Program-made: the position numbers and the translations under genes | Assembly: GCF_000165795.1 (NCBI RefSeq) | Contig: NZ_CM001022.1 | Span: 1,583,812-1,647,811 of the forward strand | From: Aminomonas paucivorans DSM 12260 | Lineage (GTDB): Bacteria; Synergistota; Synergistia; Synergistales; Synergistaceae | DNA length: 64,000 nt | Direction: 5' to 3' | The notes under the pieces: model-generated | Databases searched by the model: none | Seen by the model: only the letters and a program-made list of their open reading frames with translations | Told to the model about the DNA's origin: nothing | In this document: one piece after another, positions 53,071-61,192 of the stretch | How positions within the stretch are numbered: the stretch's first letter is position 1 | Layout: every line of letters starts with the position of its first letter

Positions 53071-53964
53071 TCAGCGAGTGGGCGCGTAAAGCGTCCAGAG
53101 CGCCTGCGTCCCCAGGTTACCCTTCCCCTGATCCGCCAGGATCCCGTAGACCCGAAGGGCCGCATCCACCACGGGGGTCTCCATGCCCAGCCCTTTCGCC
53201 TCTTCCAGGGCAAGGCGAAGATCCTTGATGAAGTGCTTCACGTAAAATCCCGGGGCAAAATCCCCCTGGAGCATCCTCGGGGCCAAGTGGTTCAAGGACC
53301 AGCTGCCTGCGGCGCCCCCCGCCAGGCTCTCGAAGAGCTTCTGGGGGTCCAGCCCCAATCTCAGGGCAAAACCGAAGGCTTCGCACACCCCCAACATGGA
53401 GGCAGCCACCAGGATCTGGTTCACCAGCTTGGCCCTCTGTCCCGATCCGGCTTCGCCGTGCCGCACCACGAGCTTCCCCATGCGCTGCAGGAAGGGGAGA
53501 ACCCGCTCATAGGGTTCCGCGCCTCCCCCTACAAGGATGGAGAGGGTCCCCTCTCGAGCCCCCACGTCTCCCCCCGTGACAGGGGCATCCAGAGCCTCCA
53601 CACCCCGCTCCGCCGCCGCCCGGTGGATCCTCTCCGCCAGGGCGGGGCTAGACGTGGTGCAATCCACCAGGACAGCGCCGGCCCGGGCCGAGGAGAGCAG
53701 CCCGTCCGCCCCCAGGTAGACCTCCTCCACATCCGAGGGAAACCCCAGCATGGTGAATACCACGTCGCACTCCTCCGCCAGCTCCCGCGGGGATGCAGCC
53801 CTCCGTCCTCCTGCGGCCACCAGCTCCGTCAGTCGGGGGTTGTCGCTGCGGTTGTGGAGCACCAGATCCGCTCCGGCCCTCTGCAGATGCCTAGCCATGC
53901 TAGCCCCCATGACCCCGATGCCTGCGAAACCGACCTTACAGCCCTTCAAAGGCGCACCATCCAC
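53071..53964 (-). CDS. NAD(P)-dependent beta-hydroxyacid dehydrogenase (3-hydroxyisobutyrate dehydrogenase family)
   Basis: 297 residues. The Rossmann glycine motif is VGFAGIGVMGASMARHL. The substrate motif VDCTTSSPALA and the next segment DAPVTGGDVGAREGTL (family: DAPVSGG..GA..GTL) are clear, and the catalytic lysine lies in GQRAKLVNQILVAA. Relatives oxidise 3-hydroxyisobutyrate, tartronate semialdehyde or related hydroxy acids, so the substrate cannot be named. GTG 53964 follows AAAGGGG. It is a single gene between clpB and the MFS transporter. Confidence 0.9.
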   Translation of the reverse strand: MDGAPLKGCKVGFAGIGVMGASMARHLQRAGADLVLHNRSDNPRLTELVAAGGRRAASPRELAEECDVVFTMLGFPSDVEEVYLGADGLLSSARAGAVLVDCTTSSPALAERIHRAAAERGVEALDAPVTGGDVGAREGTLSILVGGGAEPYERVLPFLQRMGKLVVRHGEAGSGQRAKLVNQILVAASMLGVCEAFGFALRLGLDPQKLFESLAGGAAGSWSLNHLAPRMLQGDFAPGFYVKHFIKDLRLALEEAKGLGMETPVVDAALRVYGILADQGKGNLGTQALWTLYAPTR

Positions 53965-53990
53965 ACTCCAACACCCCTTTCCTTTCTGCT

Positions 53991-54019
53991 ATTGTTTCCC
54001 TGAATCATCGAAGGGTCAA
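53991..54019 (-). promoter_or_regulatory. Candidate promoter of the beta-hydroxyacid dehydrogenase
   Basis: Minus strand TTGACC (54019-54014), 17-base spacer, AACAAT (53996-53991). Good -35 and fair -10, placed between the MFS stop and the GTG start. Confidence 0.5.
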
Positions 54020-54040
54020 GGATTCTCTTTTCTCACGGCC

Positions 54041-55210
54041 TCATGAACCCGTGGGGACGGGTCTCCCCGGATGGCGCCGAAGGTCCCGCTCCCACAGAAC
54101 CCCCAAACCCAAGCTCAGGAGCAACAGAAACCCGGCAAACCCGCGAAAGCTCCCCTCGGCGCCCAGCCAGTCCACCCCATACCCCATGAGGACGGGCACC
54201 AGGGCAAAGGAACCCCCCATGGCGAACCACACCATGGCGGAGGCATGGGGACGCTCCTCAGGGGTGGCCAGATCGGCGATGAGGGCCATGTGCAGGGGGA
54301 AACCCCATCCCATGGCGACGCCGAACACCCCTCCCCAGAAGGCCATGGCCCCATTGCCGGTGGCCCAGGTACACCCGAAGAGGGCCAAGGCCAGGCCAGC
54401 CATGGCCGGAGCGGCCAGGTGCCGGCGGGGAAGCCGGTCCAGCAGGCGGGCGCCGAAGAGACGGATCCCCGCGGCCACGGAGGCGTTGGCCATGAAGAAG
54501 GCAGAGACCAGCACACCCCGGGACTGGGCCAGGGAGGCAAGCACCACCAGACAGGCATCGCCCAGGGAAAAACAAAAGGATGACAGACAGAGCAGGCGCA
54601 GGGAGGGGTTTCGCAGCACCCCTACCAATGATCCCTCTCTTCCCCTCCCCCGGAGAGACTGTTCCGGGAGCCGCTCCCCCAGGTAGAACACCCCCAGAGC
54701 CGCAGCGAGGGGCACCAGCAGGTAGGCAACGTCGTACCCCCGCTGCAGAAAGAGATCCCCCAGGGGCACCAGGGTCATCAGAGGGAGGATCCCTCCCGCT
54801 GAGATGGCGGAAAAGGCCACCCCCCGGGAAGACTCGGGGATCACCAGCCCCTGATAGGTAGTGAATCCCACCACAAAAAGGGTTTGGGAAACCCCTAAAA
54901 TCACACGAAAAAGCAACAGCCCCGGCGTGTAGGAACCCACAAGGGCAAAGCCCAGGGCCCCCGCGATTCCCAGCAGGCCGCCCCACCGGAAAAGGCGCCG
55001 GAACCCCATCCGGCGCACCAGCCCTCCCCCGAAGGGGCGGGAGAAGGTGGTGGCCATGTAGAAGGCCCCCACGATCCAGCCCACCTGCTGGGAGGAACCC
55101 ACCCCCGCGTGGCTCAGGTATTGGGGAAGAAGGTAGTACACGTTGGACACCCCGAAGAGGGCGAAGTAGCCCAGCCCCAGGGTCGCCACCATCCTCCAGG
55201 TCTCCTTCAT
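54041..55210 (-). CDS. MFS transporter
   Basis: 389 residues, with about twelve predicted membrane segments. The loop 2-3 motif reads FSRPFGGGLVRRMGFRR, a good match to the MFS motif A (G..aDr.GRr). The C-terminal half starts after a central RGRGREGSLVG loop. No substrate-specific feature is recognised. ATG 55210 has GGGGGGAG about eight bases upstream and overlaps the stop of the hydrolase gene by four bases (ATGA), so the two are coupled. The hydrolase may act on a transported compound, but nothing in the sequence names it. Confidence 0.87.
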   Translation of the reverse strand: MKETWRMVATLGLGYFALFGVSNVYYLLPQYLSHAGVGSSQQVGWIVGAFYMATTFSRPFGGGLVRRMGFRRLFRWGGLLGIAGALGFALVGSYTPGLLLFRVILGVSQTLFVVGFTTYQGLVIPESSRGVAFSAISAGGILPLMTLVPLGDLFLQRGYDVAYLLVPLAAALGVFYLGERLPEQSLRGRGREGSLVGVLRNPSLRLLCLSSFCFSLGDACLVVLASLAQSRGVLVSAFFMANASVAAGIRLFGARLLDRLPRRHLAAPAMAGLALALFGCTWATGNGAMAFWGGVFGVAMGWGFPLHMALIADLATPEERPHASAMVWFAMGGSFALVPVLMGYGVDWLGAEGSFRGFAGFLLLLSLGLGVLWERDLRRHPGRPVPTGS

Positions 55211-55908
55211 CGACTCCACTCCCCCCGCTCCAGATCCGAAAGAAAACGATCCACCTCACACCATGCCCTCTTCGCCCAGACACGGCCTTCCGGACTCCTT
55301 CCGGGGCGAAGGAACCCGTGAGGGGCTCCGGGAAAGAGCACCCCTCGCCCGGGGGTCCCCCGCATGCCCCAATCGGCCAGGAAGGATCCCCCGTTCTCCG
55401 GGGGCACCACCGCATCCTTGCCGGCCACAATCGCCAGAAGAGGGACATCCCCCGGAAGCCCTTCCGGGGACGGATCCAGGTACCCGTAGACCGTCAGGGC
55501 TCCCAGGGGACGAAGGCCCGCCCGAAGGCCTTCGAGCACCGCGTGTCCCCCGAAGGAGGAACCGAAGAGCAGGAGGGATTCCTCCCGGTAGCCCGGGAGA
55601 GTGAGCAGATGCTCCCACCAACCTCGGACCCGCGCCCGAAGGGGACCACGAAGCTCCCGAAGAGCCCGGGCCCTCAGTGCCGCCTCTCCCGCAAATCGGG
55701 GGCGGAGGGACACCCCGTAAAGGTCCGCCGCGACTCCGCCCCATCCCCGGGCACGCCATTCCCGAAGGAGCCACAGGCTCTCGGGCCCCAATCCGTCGAA
55801 TTCGTGGAGGATCAAGACCCGCCCTCGCGGCGTCACCTCTTCCGCCGGTTCCCAGCGCACCCCCCCGTAGAGCCGTCCGCCCAACCGCAAGGGCTCCCAT
55901 GCGAGCAT
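55207..55908 (-). CDS. Dienelactone-hydrolase-family alpha/beta hydrolase
   Basis: About 233 residues. LILHEFDGL matches the oxyanion region of the family, the nucleophile elbow is LFGSSFGGHAV (G-x-S-x-G-G, serine instead of the cysteine of classical dienelactone hydrolase), the acid is in AIVAGKDAVVP, and the histidine in PGAPHGF. The catalytic triad is therefore complete. ATG 55908 is preceded by a G-rich GGGGGGTGAAGGG. It is translationally coupled to the MFS gene. The substrate is unknown. Confidence 0.82.
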   Translation of the reverse strand: MLAWEPLRLGGRLYGGVRWEPAEEVTPRGRVLILHEFDGLGPESLWLLREWRARGWGGVAADLYGVSLRPRFAGEAALRARALRELRGPLRARVRGWWEHLLTLPGYREESLLLFGSSFGGHAVLEGLRAGLRPLGALTVYGYLDPSPEGLPGDVPLLAIVAGKDAVVPPENGGSFLADWGMRGTPGRGVLFPGAPHGFLRPGRSPEGRVWAKRAWCEVDRFLSDLERGEWSR

Positions 55909-55976
55909 CCCTTCACCCCCCCTGGACTTTTCACGCAAACAAGAATACCATGGGTCTAAATCTACAATAAAGCGAG

Positions 55977-56462
55977 ATGATTCGGATGGATATTTTGGAT
56001 TTCAAGATTCTCCACCTTCTCCTGGAGGACGGACGGCTCTCCTGGACGGAGTTGGGCAAAAGCGTGGGCCTCACCCCCCCAGGGGTGGCGGACCGGGTGC
56101 GACGGTTGGGCGAAAAAGGCCCCCTTCTGGGATTCTCCGCCCGGGTGGACGAGGAATCCATGGGCTACGCGGTCCTCGCCTTCGTGGGTGTCACCCTGCA
56201 GCGCCCCCAACATCGAAAACCTTTTCTTGAGGCAATAGCCTCCTGGCGGGAGGTACAGGAGTGCCATCACCTGGCGGGAGAAGAGGACTACCTCCTCAAA
56301 GTCCGCACCTTTGACCTCAAAAGCCTCGATCGGCTGATCAGCGACCGGATCAAGGGGCTGCGAGGGGTGTTGCGCACCCGTACCCAGGTGGTCCTCTCCA
56401 CGGAAAAGGAAAGCCCTCTCCTCCCGCTTCGCGAAGAACGATCCGAGGGGGTCGGGCCATGA
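55977..56462 (+). CDS. Lrp/AsnC-family transcriptional regulator
   Basis: 161 residues. N-terminal winged helix-turn-helix (LDFKILHLLLEDGRLSWTEL, then VGLTPPGVADRVRRL) and C-terminal RAM ligand-binding domain (FVGVTLQRPQH ... VQECHHLAGEEDYLLKVRT). Such proteins sense amino acids. The gene overlaps the LysE-type exporter by four bases (ATGA), so it probably controls amino-acid export in response to its substrate. The ATG has no strong ribosome-binding site; ATG 55986 is an alternative. Confidence 0.92.
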   Translation: MIRMDILDFKILHLLLEDGRLSWTELGKSVGLTPPGVADRVRRLGEKGPLLGFSARVDEESMGYAVLAFVGVTLQRPQHRKPFLEAIASWREVQECHHLAGEEDYLLKVRTFDLKSLDRLISDRIKGLRGVLRTRTQVVLSTEKESPLLPLREERSEGVGP

Positions 56463-57070
56463 CGGGGCTTCGGGAGATTCTCCTGGGGTTCGCCATCGCC
56501 GCTGCTCCGGGCCCCATGGGTTTGCTGTGTCTGGATCGTTCCCTTCGAAGGGGGGTCCACTCGGGATTGGCCACGGGACTGGGAACCGCCGCGGCGGACG
56601 GCCTGTACGCCCTGCTGGGTTCCCTGGGGACCGCAGGCCTCACCCGCCAGGCTGCGGCCCTGGGAGATCCCCTTCGCTTGCTGGGAGGCGGGCTGCTGCT
56701 TTACCTGGGGTGGAAGGCCCTGACGTCTTCCTCGACCGCCACCGACTCCCCCAAGGACACCTCCCGAGGTTCCCTTGCGGGGGACGCCCTCTCTTCCTTT
56801 GCCCTCACCGTGGCAAACCCCATCACCATCCTCTCCATGGGAGCCCTCTTCGCCACCACGAAACCCGCAGAGGCCCGGGGGCTGCCCTACGCATTGGCCT
56901 TCGCGGGCTATCTCTTCCTGGGCTCCCTGGCCTGGTGGATCCTCCTGTCCTGCTCGGCCCACGCCTCCCGGAGGGTGCTGCCCTCCGGGGCCCTTCGTTT
57001 TCTTCAAAAGGGAACCGCCGCAGTGCTTCTGGGCCTCGGGGCCTGGGGCTGTCTCTCCGTTCTTCGGTAA
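56459..57070 (+). CDS. LysE/RhtB-family amino-acid exporter
   Basis: 203 residues with about six membrane segments. The family signature AAAPGPMGLLCLDRSLRRGV is at the N-terminus (PGP motif), followed by GLGTAAADGLYALLGSLG and the second-half motif TVANPITILSMGALFA. RhtB/LysE proteins export amino acids such as lysine, threonine or homoserine. Coupling to an Lrp-type regulator supports an amino-acid substrate, useful for a cell living on peptides. The exact amino acid cannot be read from sequence. Confidence 0.9.
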   Translation: MTGLREILLGFAIAAAPGPMGLLCLDRSLRRGVHSGLATGLGTAAADGLYALLGSLGTAGLTRQAAALGDPLRLLGGGLLLYLGWKALTSSSTATDSPKDTSRGSLAGDALSSFALTVANPITILSMGALFATTKPAEARGLPYALAFAGYLFLGSLAWWILLSCSAHASRRVLPSGALRFLQKGTAAVLLGLGAWGCLSVLR

Positions 57071-57081
57071 GGGAGAATGGC

Positions 57082-57114
57082 GAAAGGGGAGACGACTGGG
57101 TCGTCTCCCCTTTC
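57082..57114. terminator. Bidirectional terminator between lysE-type gene and tRNA genes
   Basis: gaaaggggagacgac (57082-57096) and gtcgtctcccctttc (57100-57114) form a perfect 15-pair stem with a three-base loop. Converging transcripts, the exporter from the left and tRNA-Arg from the right, meet here. Confidence 0.8.
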
Positions 57115-57120
57115 AAAAAG

Positions 57121-57197
57121 TGGCGCGCCGGACAGGATTTGAACCCGTAACCTTCGGATCCGTAGTCCGATGCTCTATCCAGTTGAGCTACCGGCGC
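57121..57197 (-). tRNA. tRNA-Arg (anticodon ACG)
   Basis: Minus strand: acceptor GCGCCGG/CCGGCGC, D-arm TAGCTCAACTGGATAGAGCA, anticodon stem TCGGA/TCCGA with loop CTACGGA (ACG, read as ICG after deamination), T-arm ACGGGTTCAAATCCTGT, encoded GCCA end. Confidence 0.95.
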
Positions 57198-57210
57198 GTA
57201 AACCGCTATG

Positions 57211-57305
57211 TGGCGGTGGGACAGGGATTCGAACCCTGGAGGGCGGTTTTAGCCACCCTACTCGCTTAGCAGGCGAGTGCCTTCAGCCGACTCGGCCATC
57301 CCACC
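57211..57305 (-). tRNA. tRNA-Ser (anticodon GCT)
   Basis: Minus strand, 95 bases with a long variable arm (TAGGGTGGCTAAAACCGCCCT): acceptor GGTGGGA/TCCCACC, anticodon stem CTCGC/GCGAG with loop CTGCTAA, T-arm CAGGGTTCGAATCCCTG, encoded GCCA. It is transcribed before tRNA-Arg. Confidence 0.95.
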
Positions 57306-57322
57306 CCGATCACGCGGGACCT

Positions 57323-57351
57323 ATTTTATTTCGGCCCCCGGATCCTGTCAA
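57323..57351 (-). promoter_or_regulatory. Promoter of the tRNA-Ser/tRNA-Arg operon
   Basis: Minus strand TTGACA (57351-57346), 17-base spacer, TAAAAT (57328-57323). Close to consensus, start just before tRNA-Ser. Confidence 0.85.
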
Positions 57352-57419
57352 GAAAAACTCCCGCTCTCACCGGAAATCTCGGCCTTTCCCGCCTTCGACC
57401 CGGGAGAAGGGCGGAAAGA

Positions 57420-58448
57420 TCACTCCCCGCTTACCGGCTTGGCGTCCGCAGACGCGGGTTTCTCCACCTCGAAGAGCTTCGGGTCCAGGACCTTCACTCC
57501 CGCCTTCTTCTTCAGTTCTTCGAAGTAGGCCCCCTGAAGCTCCCGCTTCTTCTGGGCAAGGAGGGTCTGTTCGATGTCCCCGCTCACCTCGGCGAAGGGC
57601 AGGACCCGCTCGGCTTCCTTGGTGCGCTTCACCGCCAGAAGGATGTCGTCGCTGGTGATGCGCACCAGGGGGGTCAGTTTTCCGATCCCCAGGGTGCGGA
57701 TGACCTGAAGGTCCGAGGCCAGCTCCCGATCGGGAATGAAGACGGGCTTGGAGTAGGGGGTGGAGTTTCCGATGTCCCCGGAACAGGCCTTCAACACGTC
57801 GTCCCACTTCTCCCCCGCCAGGAGTTTCTGCCGGGCTTCCTTCGCCACGCTCTCGGAACGGAAGGTGACCACGTTCACCGTGTAGCCCATGGGACGCCGG
57901 AACATCATGTCCTTCATGGCATCGTAGAGTTTCCGGGCATCCACGATGTCCACGGACGCCCCTGCGCTGACCTTCTCCATCAGCTTCTGCTGGGCAATCT
58001 GCTCCCGCAGGCGTGCCTTCACGTCCTTCTCGGAAAGGTTGGAACGCTGGAGATACTGCATGTAGGCTTCCTTCGTGGGGAACTGGTCCTGGATCCGCTT
58101 CAGGGCCGTGGCCACTTCGTCGTCCCCCACGGTGATCTTCTGGTTCTCCACCTCCCGAAGGAGCTGCTCGGAGACCACGATGTTGTCCAGCACCGCCTTG
58201 CGCAGCAGGGGCAGATCTGCAGAGGTGATCTGCTGGTTCCCGAACTGCTCCGCCATCTCCTGCATGCCCTTCTCCAGGGACGAGCGCATGATCTTCTTGC
58301 CCCCGGCCTCGGCGACCGCATAGTCCCTCATCCCGCCGCCTTGCCCTTGCCCGCGGGAGTACATTCCATAGCCAGCGAAGCAGGAGACCACAAATAAAGC
58401 CACCACGGTGATCATGATCCACCGCACGTTTGTCCGGAGGTATTTCAT
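57420..58448 (-). CDS. SurA-like (SurA N-domain) periplasmic folding factor
   Basis: 342 residues. After a basic N-terminus, a hydrophobic segment (WIMITVVALFVVSCFAGYG, about residues 10-28) either anchors the protein or, with VVSC, acts as a lipoprotein signal. The rest is helical SurA-N-like (VAEAGGKKIMRSSLEKGM, KAVLDNIVVSEQLLREVE) with a parvulin-like section (FIPDRELASDLQVIRTLG ... LVRITSDDILLAVKRTKEA). It should help fold exported or outer-membrane proteins, which fits a diderm. ATG 58448 is favoured over GTG 58454. It has its own promoter. Confidence 0.82.
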   Translation of the reverse strand: MKYLRTNVRWIMITVVALFVVSCFAGYGMYSRGQGQGGGMRDYAVAEAGGKKIMRSSLEKGMQEMAEQFGNQQITSADLPLLRKAVLDNIVVSEQLLREVENQKITVGDDEVATALKRIQDQFPTKEAYMQYLQRSNLSEKDVKARLREQIAQQKLMEKVSAGASVDIVDARKLYDAMKDMMFRRPMGYTVNVVTFRSESVAKEARQKLLAGEKWDDVLKACSGDIGNSTPYSKPVFIPDRELASDLQVIRTLGIGKLTPLVRITSDDILLAVKRTKEAERVLPFAEVSGDIEQTLLAQKKRELQGAYFEELKKKAGVKVLDPKLFEVEKPASADAKPVSGE

Positions 58449-58499
58449 TACCACGGCTTCTCTTCCCCCTTAAGGATTTCCTGATGGTCAAACGAAGCT

Positions 58500-58528
58500 A
58501 TGATACGCTCCCTCTCCTGGAGTGTCAA
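58500..58528 (-). promoter_or_regulatory. Promoter of the SurA-like gene
   Basis: Minus strand TTGACA (58528-58523), 17-base spacer, TATCAT (58505-58500). It lies within ten bases of the polA stop, so the SurA-like gene can be expressed separately from polA. Confidence 0.8.
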
Positions 58529-58535
58529 AACCTCC

Positions 58536-61070
58536 CTACAGGTCTGCCAGGGAGCTGCCCGCCTTCGTCACCGTCTCCAGCGGCACGGAGAGGGTGACAG
58601 CCCGTTCCATGACGTCCCTCAGAAGCGACGCCGCCTCCTCCAAGGCTTCCTGCGGAACCTGACAGACCAGGGAGTCGTGGACCTGCAGGACCAGACGAAC
58701 GGGAAGGCCCGAACCCCGCAGGCGCCGTTCCAGGTCCACCATGGCCACCTTGGCGATGTCCGCGGCGGTGCTCTGGATGGGAGAATTCACCGCCACCCGA
58801 TCCAGGGCTCCCCCGCCCCGTCCCTCCACCGTGGAGACCTCCCCAAGGGGCCTCACGCGACCGAATAGGGAGACGGTGTACCCTCGGGCCTTCGCCTCCC
58901 GCACCGTCTCCTCCAGGTACTCCCGAACCCGGGGGAGCACGGAGAAGTACCGGTCGATGATCTGGGCGGCCTCGGGTCGCCCTACCCCCATTCGCTGGGC
59001 CAGTCCGTGGGCGCTCATCCCGTAGAGGAGACCGAAGTTCACCACCTTGGCGAATCGACGCTGTTCGGCAGACACCTCCTCCGCCGCCACGCCGTACACC
59101 CACGATGCGGTTTCCCGATGGATGTCCCGTCCCGCCTCGAAGGCCTGGACCAGCCGGGGCTCCCCGCAAAGGTGCGCCAACACCCGGAGTTCAATCTGGG
59201 AGTAGTCCGCCGACAGGAAACGGTCCTTCGGGGACGTGGGCACGAGGCACCGGCGAAACGCCTCCGCCCATTCCCCGAAAACCGGCAGGTTCTGCACGTT
59301 GGGGTCCCGGCTGGAGAGGCGCCCCGTCCCCGTGGCAGTCTGCTCGAAGGTGGAGTAGATGTGCCCCCCGTCCCGGTGAGCCTGCTTTAAAAAAGGCTGC
59401 ACGAACCCCGTGCGCAGCTTCGCCACCTCCCGGTGCTCCAGGAGGTGGCGAGGGACTCTCGAAAGGGGATCCGGAAGCTTCGCCAACTCCTCCAACACCC
59501 CCACATCGGTGGAAAACCCCGTCTTGGTCTTCTTCAGGGGCGGCAGCCCCAGCCTCTCGAAGAGCAGCGCCGCCATCTGCTTGGGAGACTGGAGGTTCAC
59601 CTCCTCCCCCGCCTCGGCGCGGACCAGAGCCTCCAGTTCTCGGGAGCGCCCCTCCAGGCGGACGTCCAGGGAGGCCAACGCCCCCTCGTCCACCCCGATC
59701 CCGCGGCTCTCCATCCGGGCCAGCACCGGAGCCAGGGGCAGGTCCAGGTCCCGCACCAAAGGAGCCACGGAGGGCCAAAGAGGTTCCTCGCAAAGCGTCT
59801 CCAGGAGGGCGAAGGGATTCTCCGTCCCCGGAGGAAGCCCCCGGCCCGCGCTCTCCCCCCGGTCCGGGTGCAGGGCATAGTGGACCAGCTTCAGGTCCTC
59901 CACCCCCTCCTCCGGCTCCCCCTCCCGACCTTCCAGGGCACACCACTCCTTATAGCCCCAGAAAAGGCACCGCTTGCCCCGAAGCCGTTCCCCCAGGGGG
60001 AAGCCCTCGGGAAGTTCTCCCCGCCAGTTCCGCCCATCCGGAAGAACCAGAGCCACTTCCCCCATCCGGGGATGGACCGGGGAATCCCCTTTCCTTTCCC
60101 ACAGCACCGCCAGGCGGGAGGCCGCCAGGACCTCTTCCAGGGACACGGGGGCGCCTTTCCGGACGACGGAGGCTGCGGGAGCACCGGTCCCCTGGCCGGG
60201 GGAAGTACCCTCCTGCCCCAACCCCAGCCTTTTCAGCAGCTGCTTCAGTCCGAGGCGGCTGCAGAGGGTCCGGGCTCGCTCATCGTCCCTCGGGGCAGGG
60301 ATCAACCCTTCCGCCGGGATTGCCTCCGTGGGCAGGGGGACCACCAGGGCACGGCTTGCGAAGGCCTGCTCCCTTCCCTCCTCCAGCTTGCCCCTCTGCC
60401 CCTTGGGCAGCTCCCCCAGGTGGGCATAGATCCCCTCCAGGCTCCCGTGATGGGACACCAGGGCGCGGGCTCCCTTGTCCCCGATTCCGGCAACTCCGGG
60501 AATGTGGTCCACCGCGTCCCCCGTCAGGGCAAGGTAGTCCGCCATGGCGGAGGGGGCAAATCCGTACTCTTCCCGAAAGAGGGCTTCATCGAAAAGCCGG
60601 AACTCCGAGACCCCCTTTTGGGGACGCATCACCCTTACCCCCGGGGAGAGTACCTGGAGAAGATCCTTGTCGGCAGAGAGGACCAGGGCCTCTCGCCCCT
60701 TCCCCAGGGACAAGGCTGTGGAGGCAATGAGATCGTCCGCCTCTACGCCCTCCCGAACGTGCACCCGGTGCCCCAGGGCCTCCAGCAGCTCCAGCAGCAG
60801 GGGCAACTGGATCTTGAAGCCCTCCGGGGTGGGCCGACGCCCCAACTTGTAGTCCCCATAGATCTTCTTGCGCTCCGTCTCCCCTTTGGGGTCGAAGAAG
60901 AGCCCCCATCCCTGGGGTCGCTGCTCCTCCAAGACCTTCTGGAGCATGTTGAGAAAACCCAGGATCGCATGGACCGGCGTCCCGTCGGGAGCGGAAAGCT
61001 CCGGGAGGGCGTAGAAGGCCCGAAAGGCGAGGCCGTGACCGTCCACCAGAAGAAAGCGGGGTTCATCCAT
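58536..61070 (-). CDS. polA: DNA polymerase I
   Basis: 844 residues. The N-terminal 5'-3' exonuclease is complete (LLVDGHGLAFRAFYA, VEADDLIAS, LVLSADKDLLQVL, GVAGIGDKGA). The middle section (about 300-460) keeps no DED residues, so no proofreading is expected. In the polymerase domain motif A is DYSQIELRVLAH, motif B RRFAKVVNFGLLYGMSA, and motif C QVHDSLV: Asp799 is kept but the usual glutamate is Ser800. ATG 61070 follows GGAGG at seven bases; upstream open sequence is the divergent gltX leader. Confidence 0.96.
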   Translation of the reverse strand: MDEPRFLLVDGHGLAFRAFYALPELSAPDGTPVHAILGFLNMLQKVLEEQRPQGWGLFFDPKGETERKKIYGDYKLGRRPTPEGFKIQLPLLLELLEALGHRVHVREGVEADDLIASTALSLGKGREALVLSADKDLLQVLSPGVRVMRPQKGVSEFRLFDEALFREEYGFAPSAMADYLALTGDAVDHIPGVAGIGDKGARALVSHHGSLEGIYAHLGELPKGQRGKLEEGREQAFASRALVVPLPTEAIPAEGLIPAPRDDERARTLCSRLGLKQLLKRLGLGQEGTSPGQGTGAPAASVVRKGAPVSLEEVLAASRLAVLWERKGDSPVHPRMGEVALVLPDGRNWRGELPEGFPLGERLRGKRCLFWGYKEWCALEGREGEPEEGVEDLKLVHYALHPDRGESAGRGLPPGTENPFALLETLCEEPLWPSVAPLVRDLDLPLAPVLARMESRGIGVDEGALASLDVRLEGRSRELEALVRAEAGEEVNLQSPKQMAALLFERLGLPPLKKTKTGFSTDVGVLEELAKLPDPLSRVPRHLLEHREVAKLRTGFVQPFLKQAHRDGGHIYSTFEQTATGTGRLSSRDPNVQNLPVFGEWAEAFRRCLVPTSPKDRFLSADYSQIELRVLAHLCGEPRLVQAFEAGRDIHRETASWVYGVAAEEVSAEQRRFAKVVNFGLLYGMSAHGLAQRMGVGRPEAAQIIDRYFSVLPRVREYLEETVREAKARGYTVSLFGRVRPLGEVSTVEGRGGGALDRVAVNSPIQSTAADIAKVAMVDLERRLRGSGLPVRLVLQVHDSLVCQVPQEALEEAASLLRDVMERAVTLSVPLETVTKAGSSLADL

Positions 61071-61192
61071 GAAAAGACCTCCGTTCGAGAAGCGCAAGGT
61101 TATAATGATGCGTCGGCCCGGCGACCGAGGAAGGCGGGGGCCACGAGCTTGGTTCAGTATACTCAGGAAACCCTCACAAAGGAGGAAGCGGC

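Noticed and set aside
50379-53213. A 944-codon open frame antisense to clpB, and similar long frames opposite lon (47227-50007), the ATPase genes and gltX
   Set aside because: High GC with GC-rich third positions leaves long stop-free antisense frames. The translations show low-complexity Gly/Arg/Pro-rich sequence and no family motifs, while the opposite strand carries complete known proteins.
61081-61163. TATAAT and TATACT in the polA-gltX intergenic region as firm promoters
   Set aside because: No matching -35 hexamer at 16-18 bases for either strand, so they are only mentioned as possible -10 elements.
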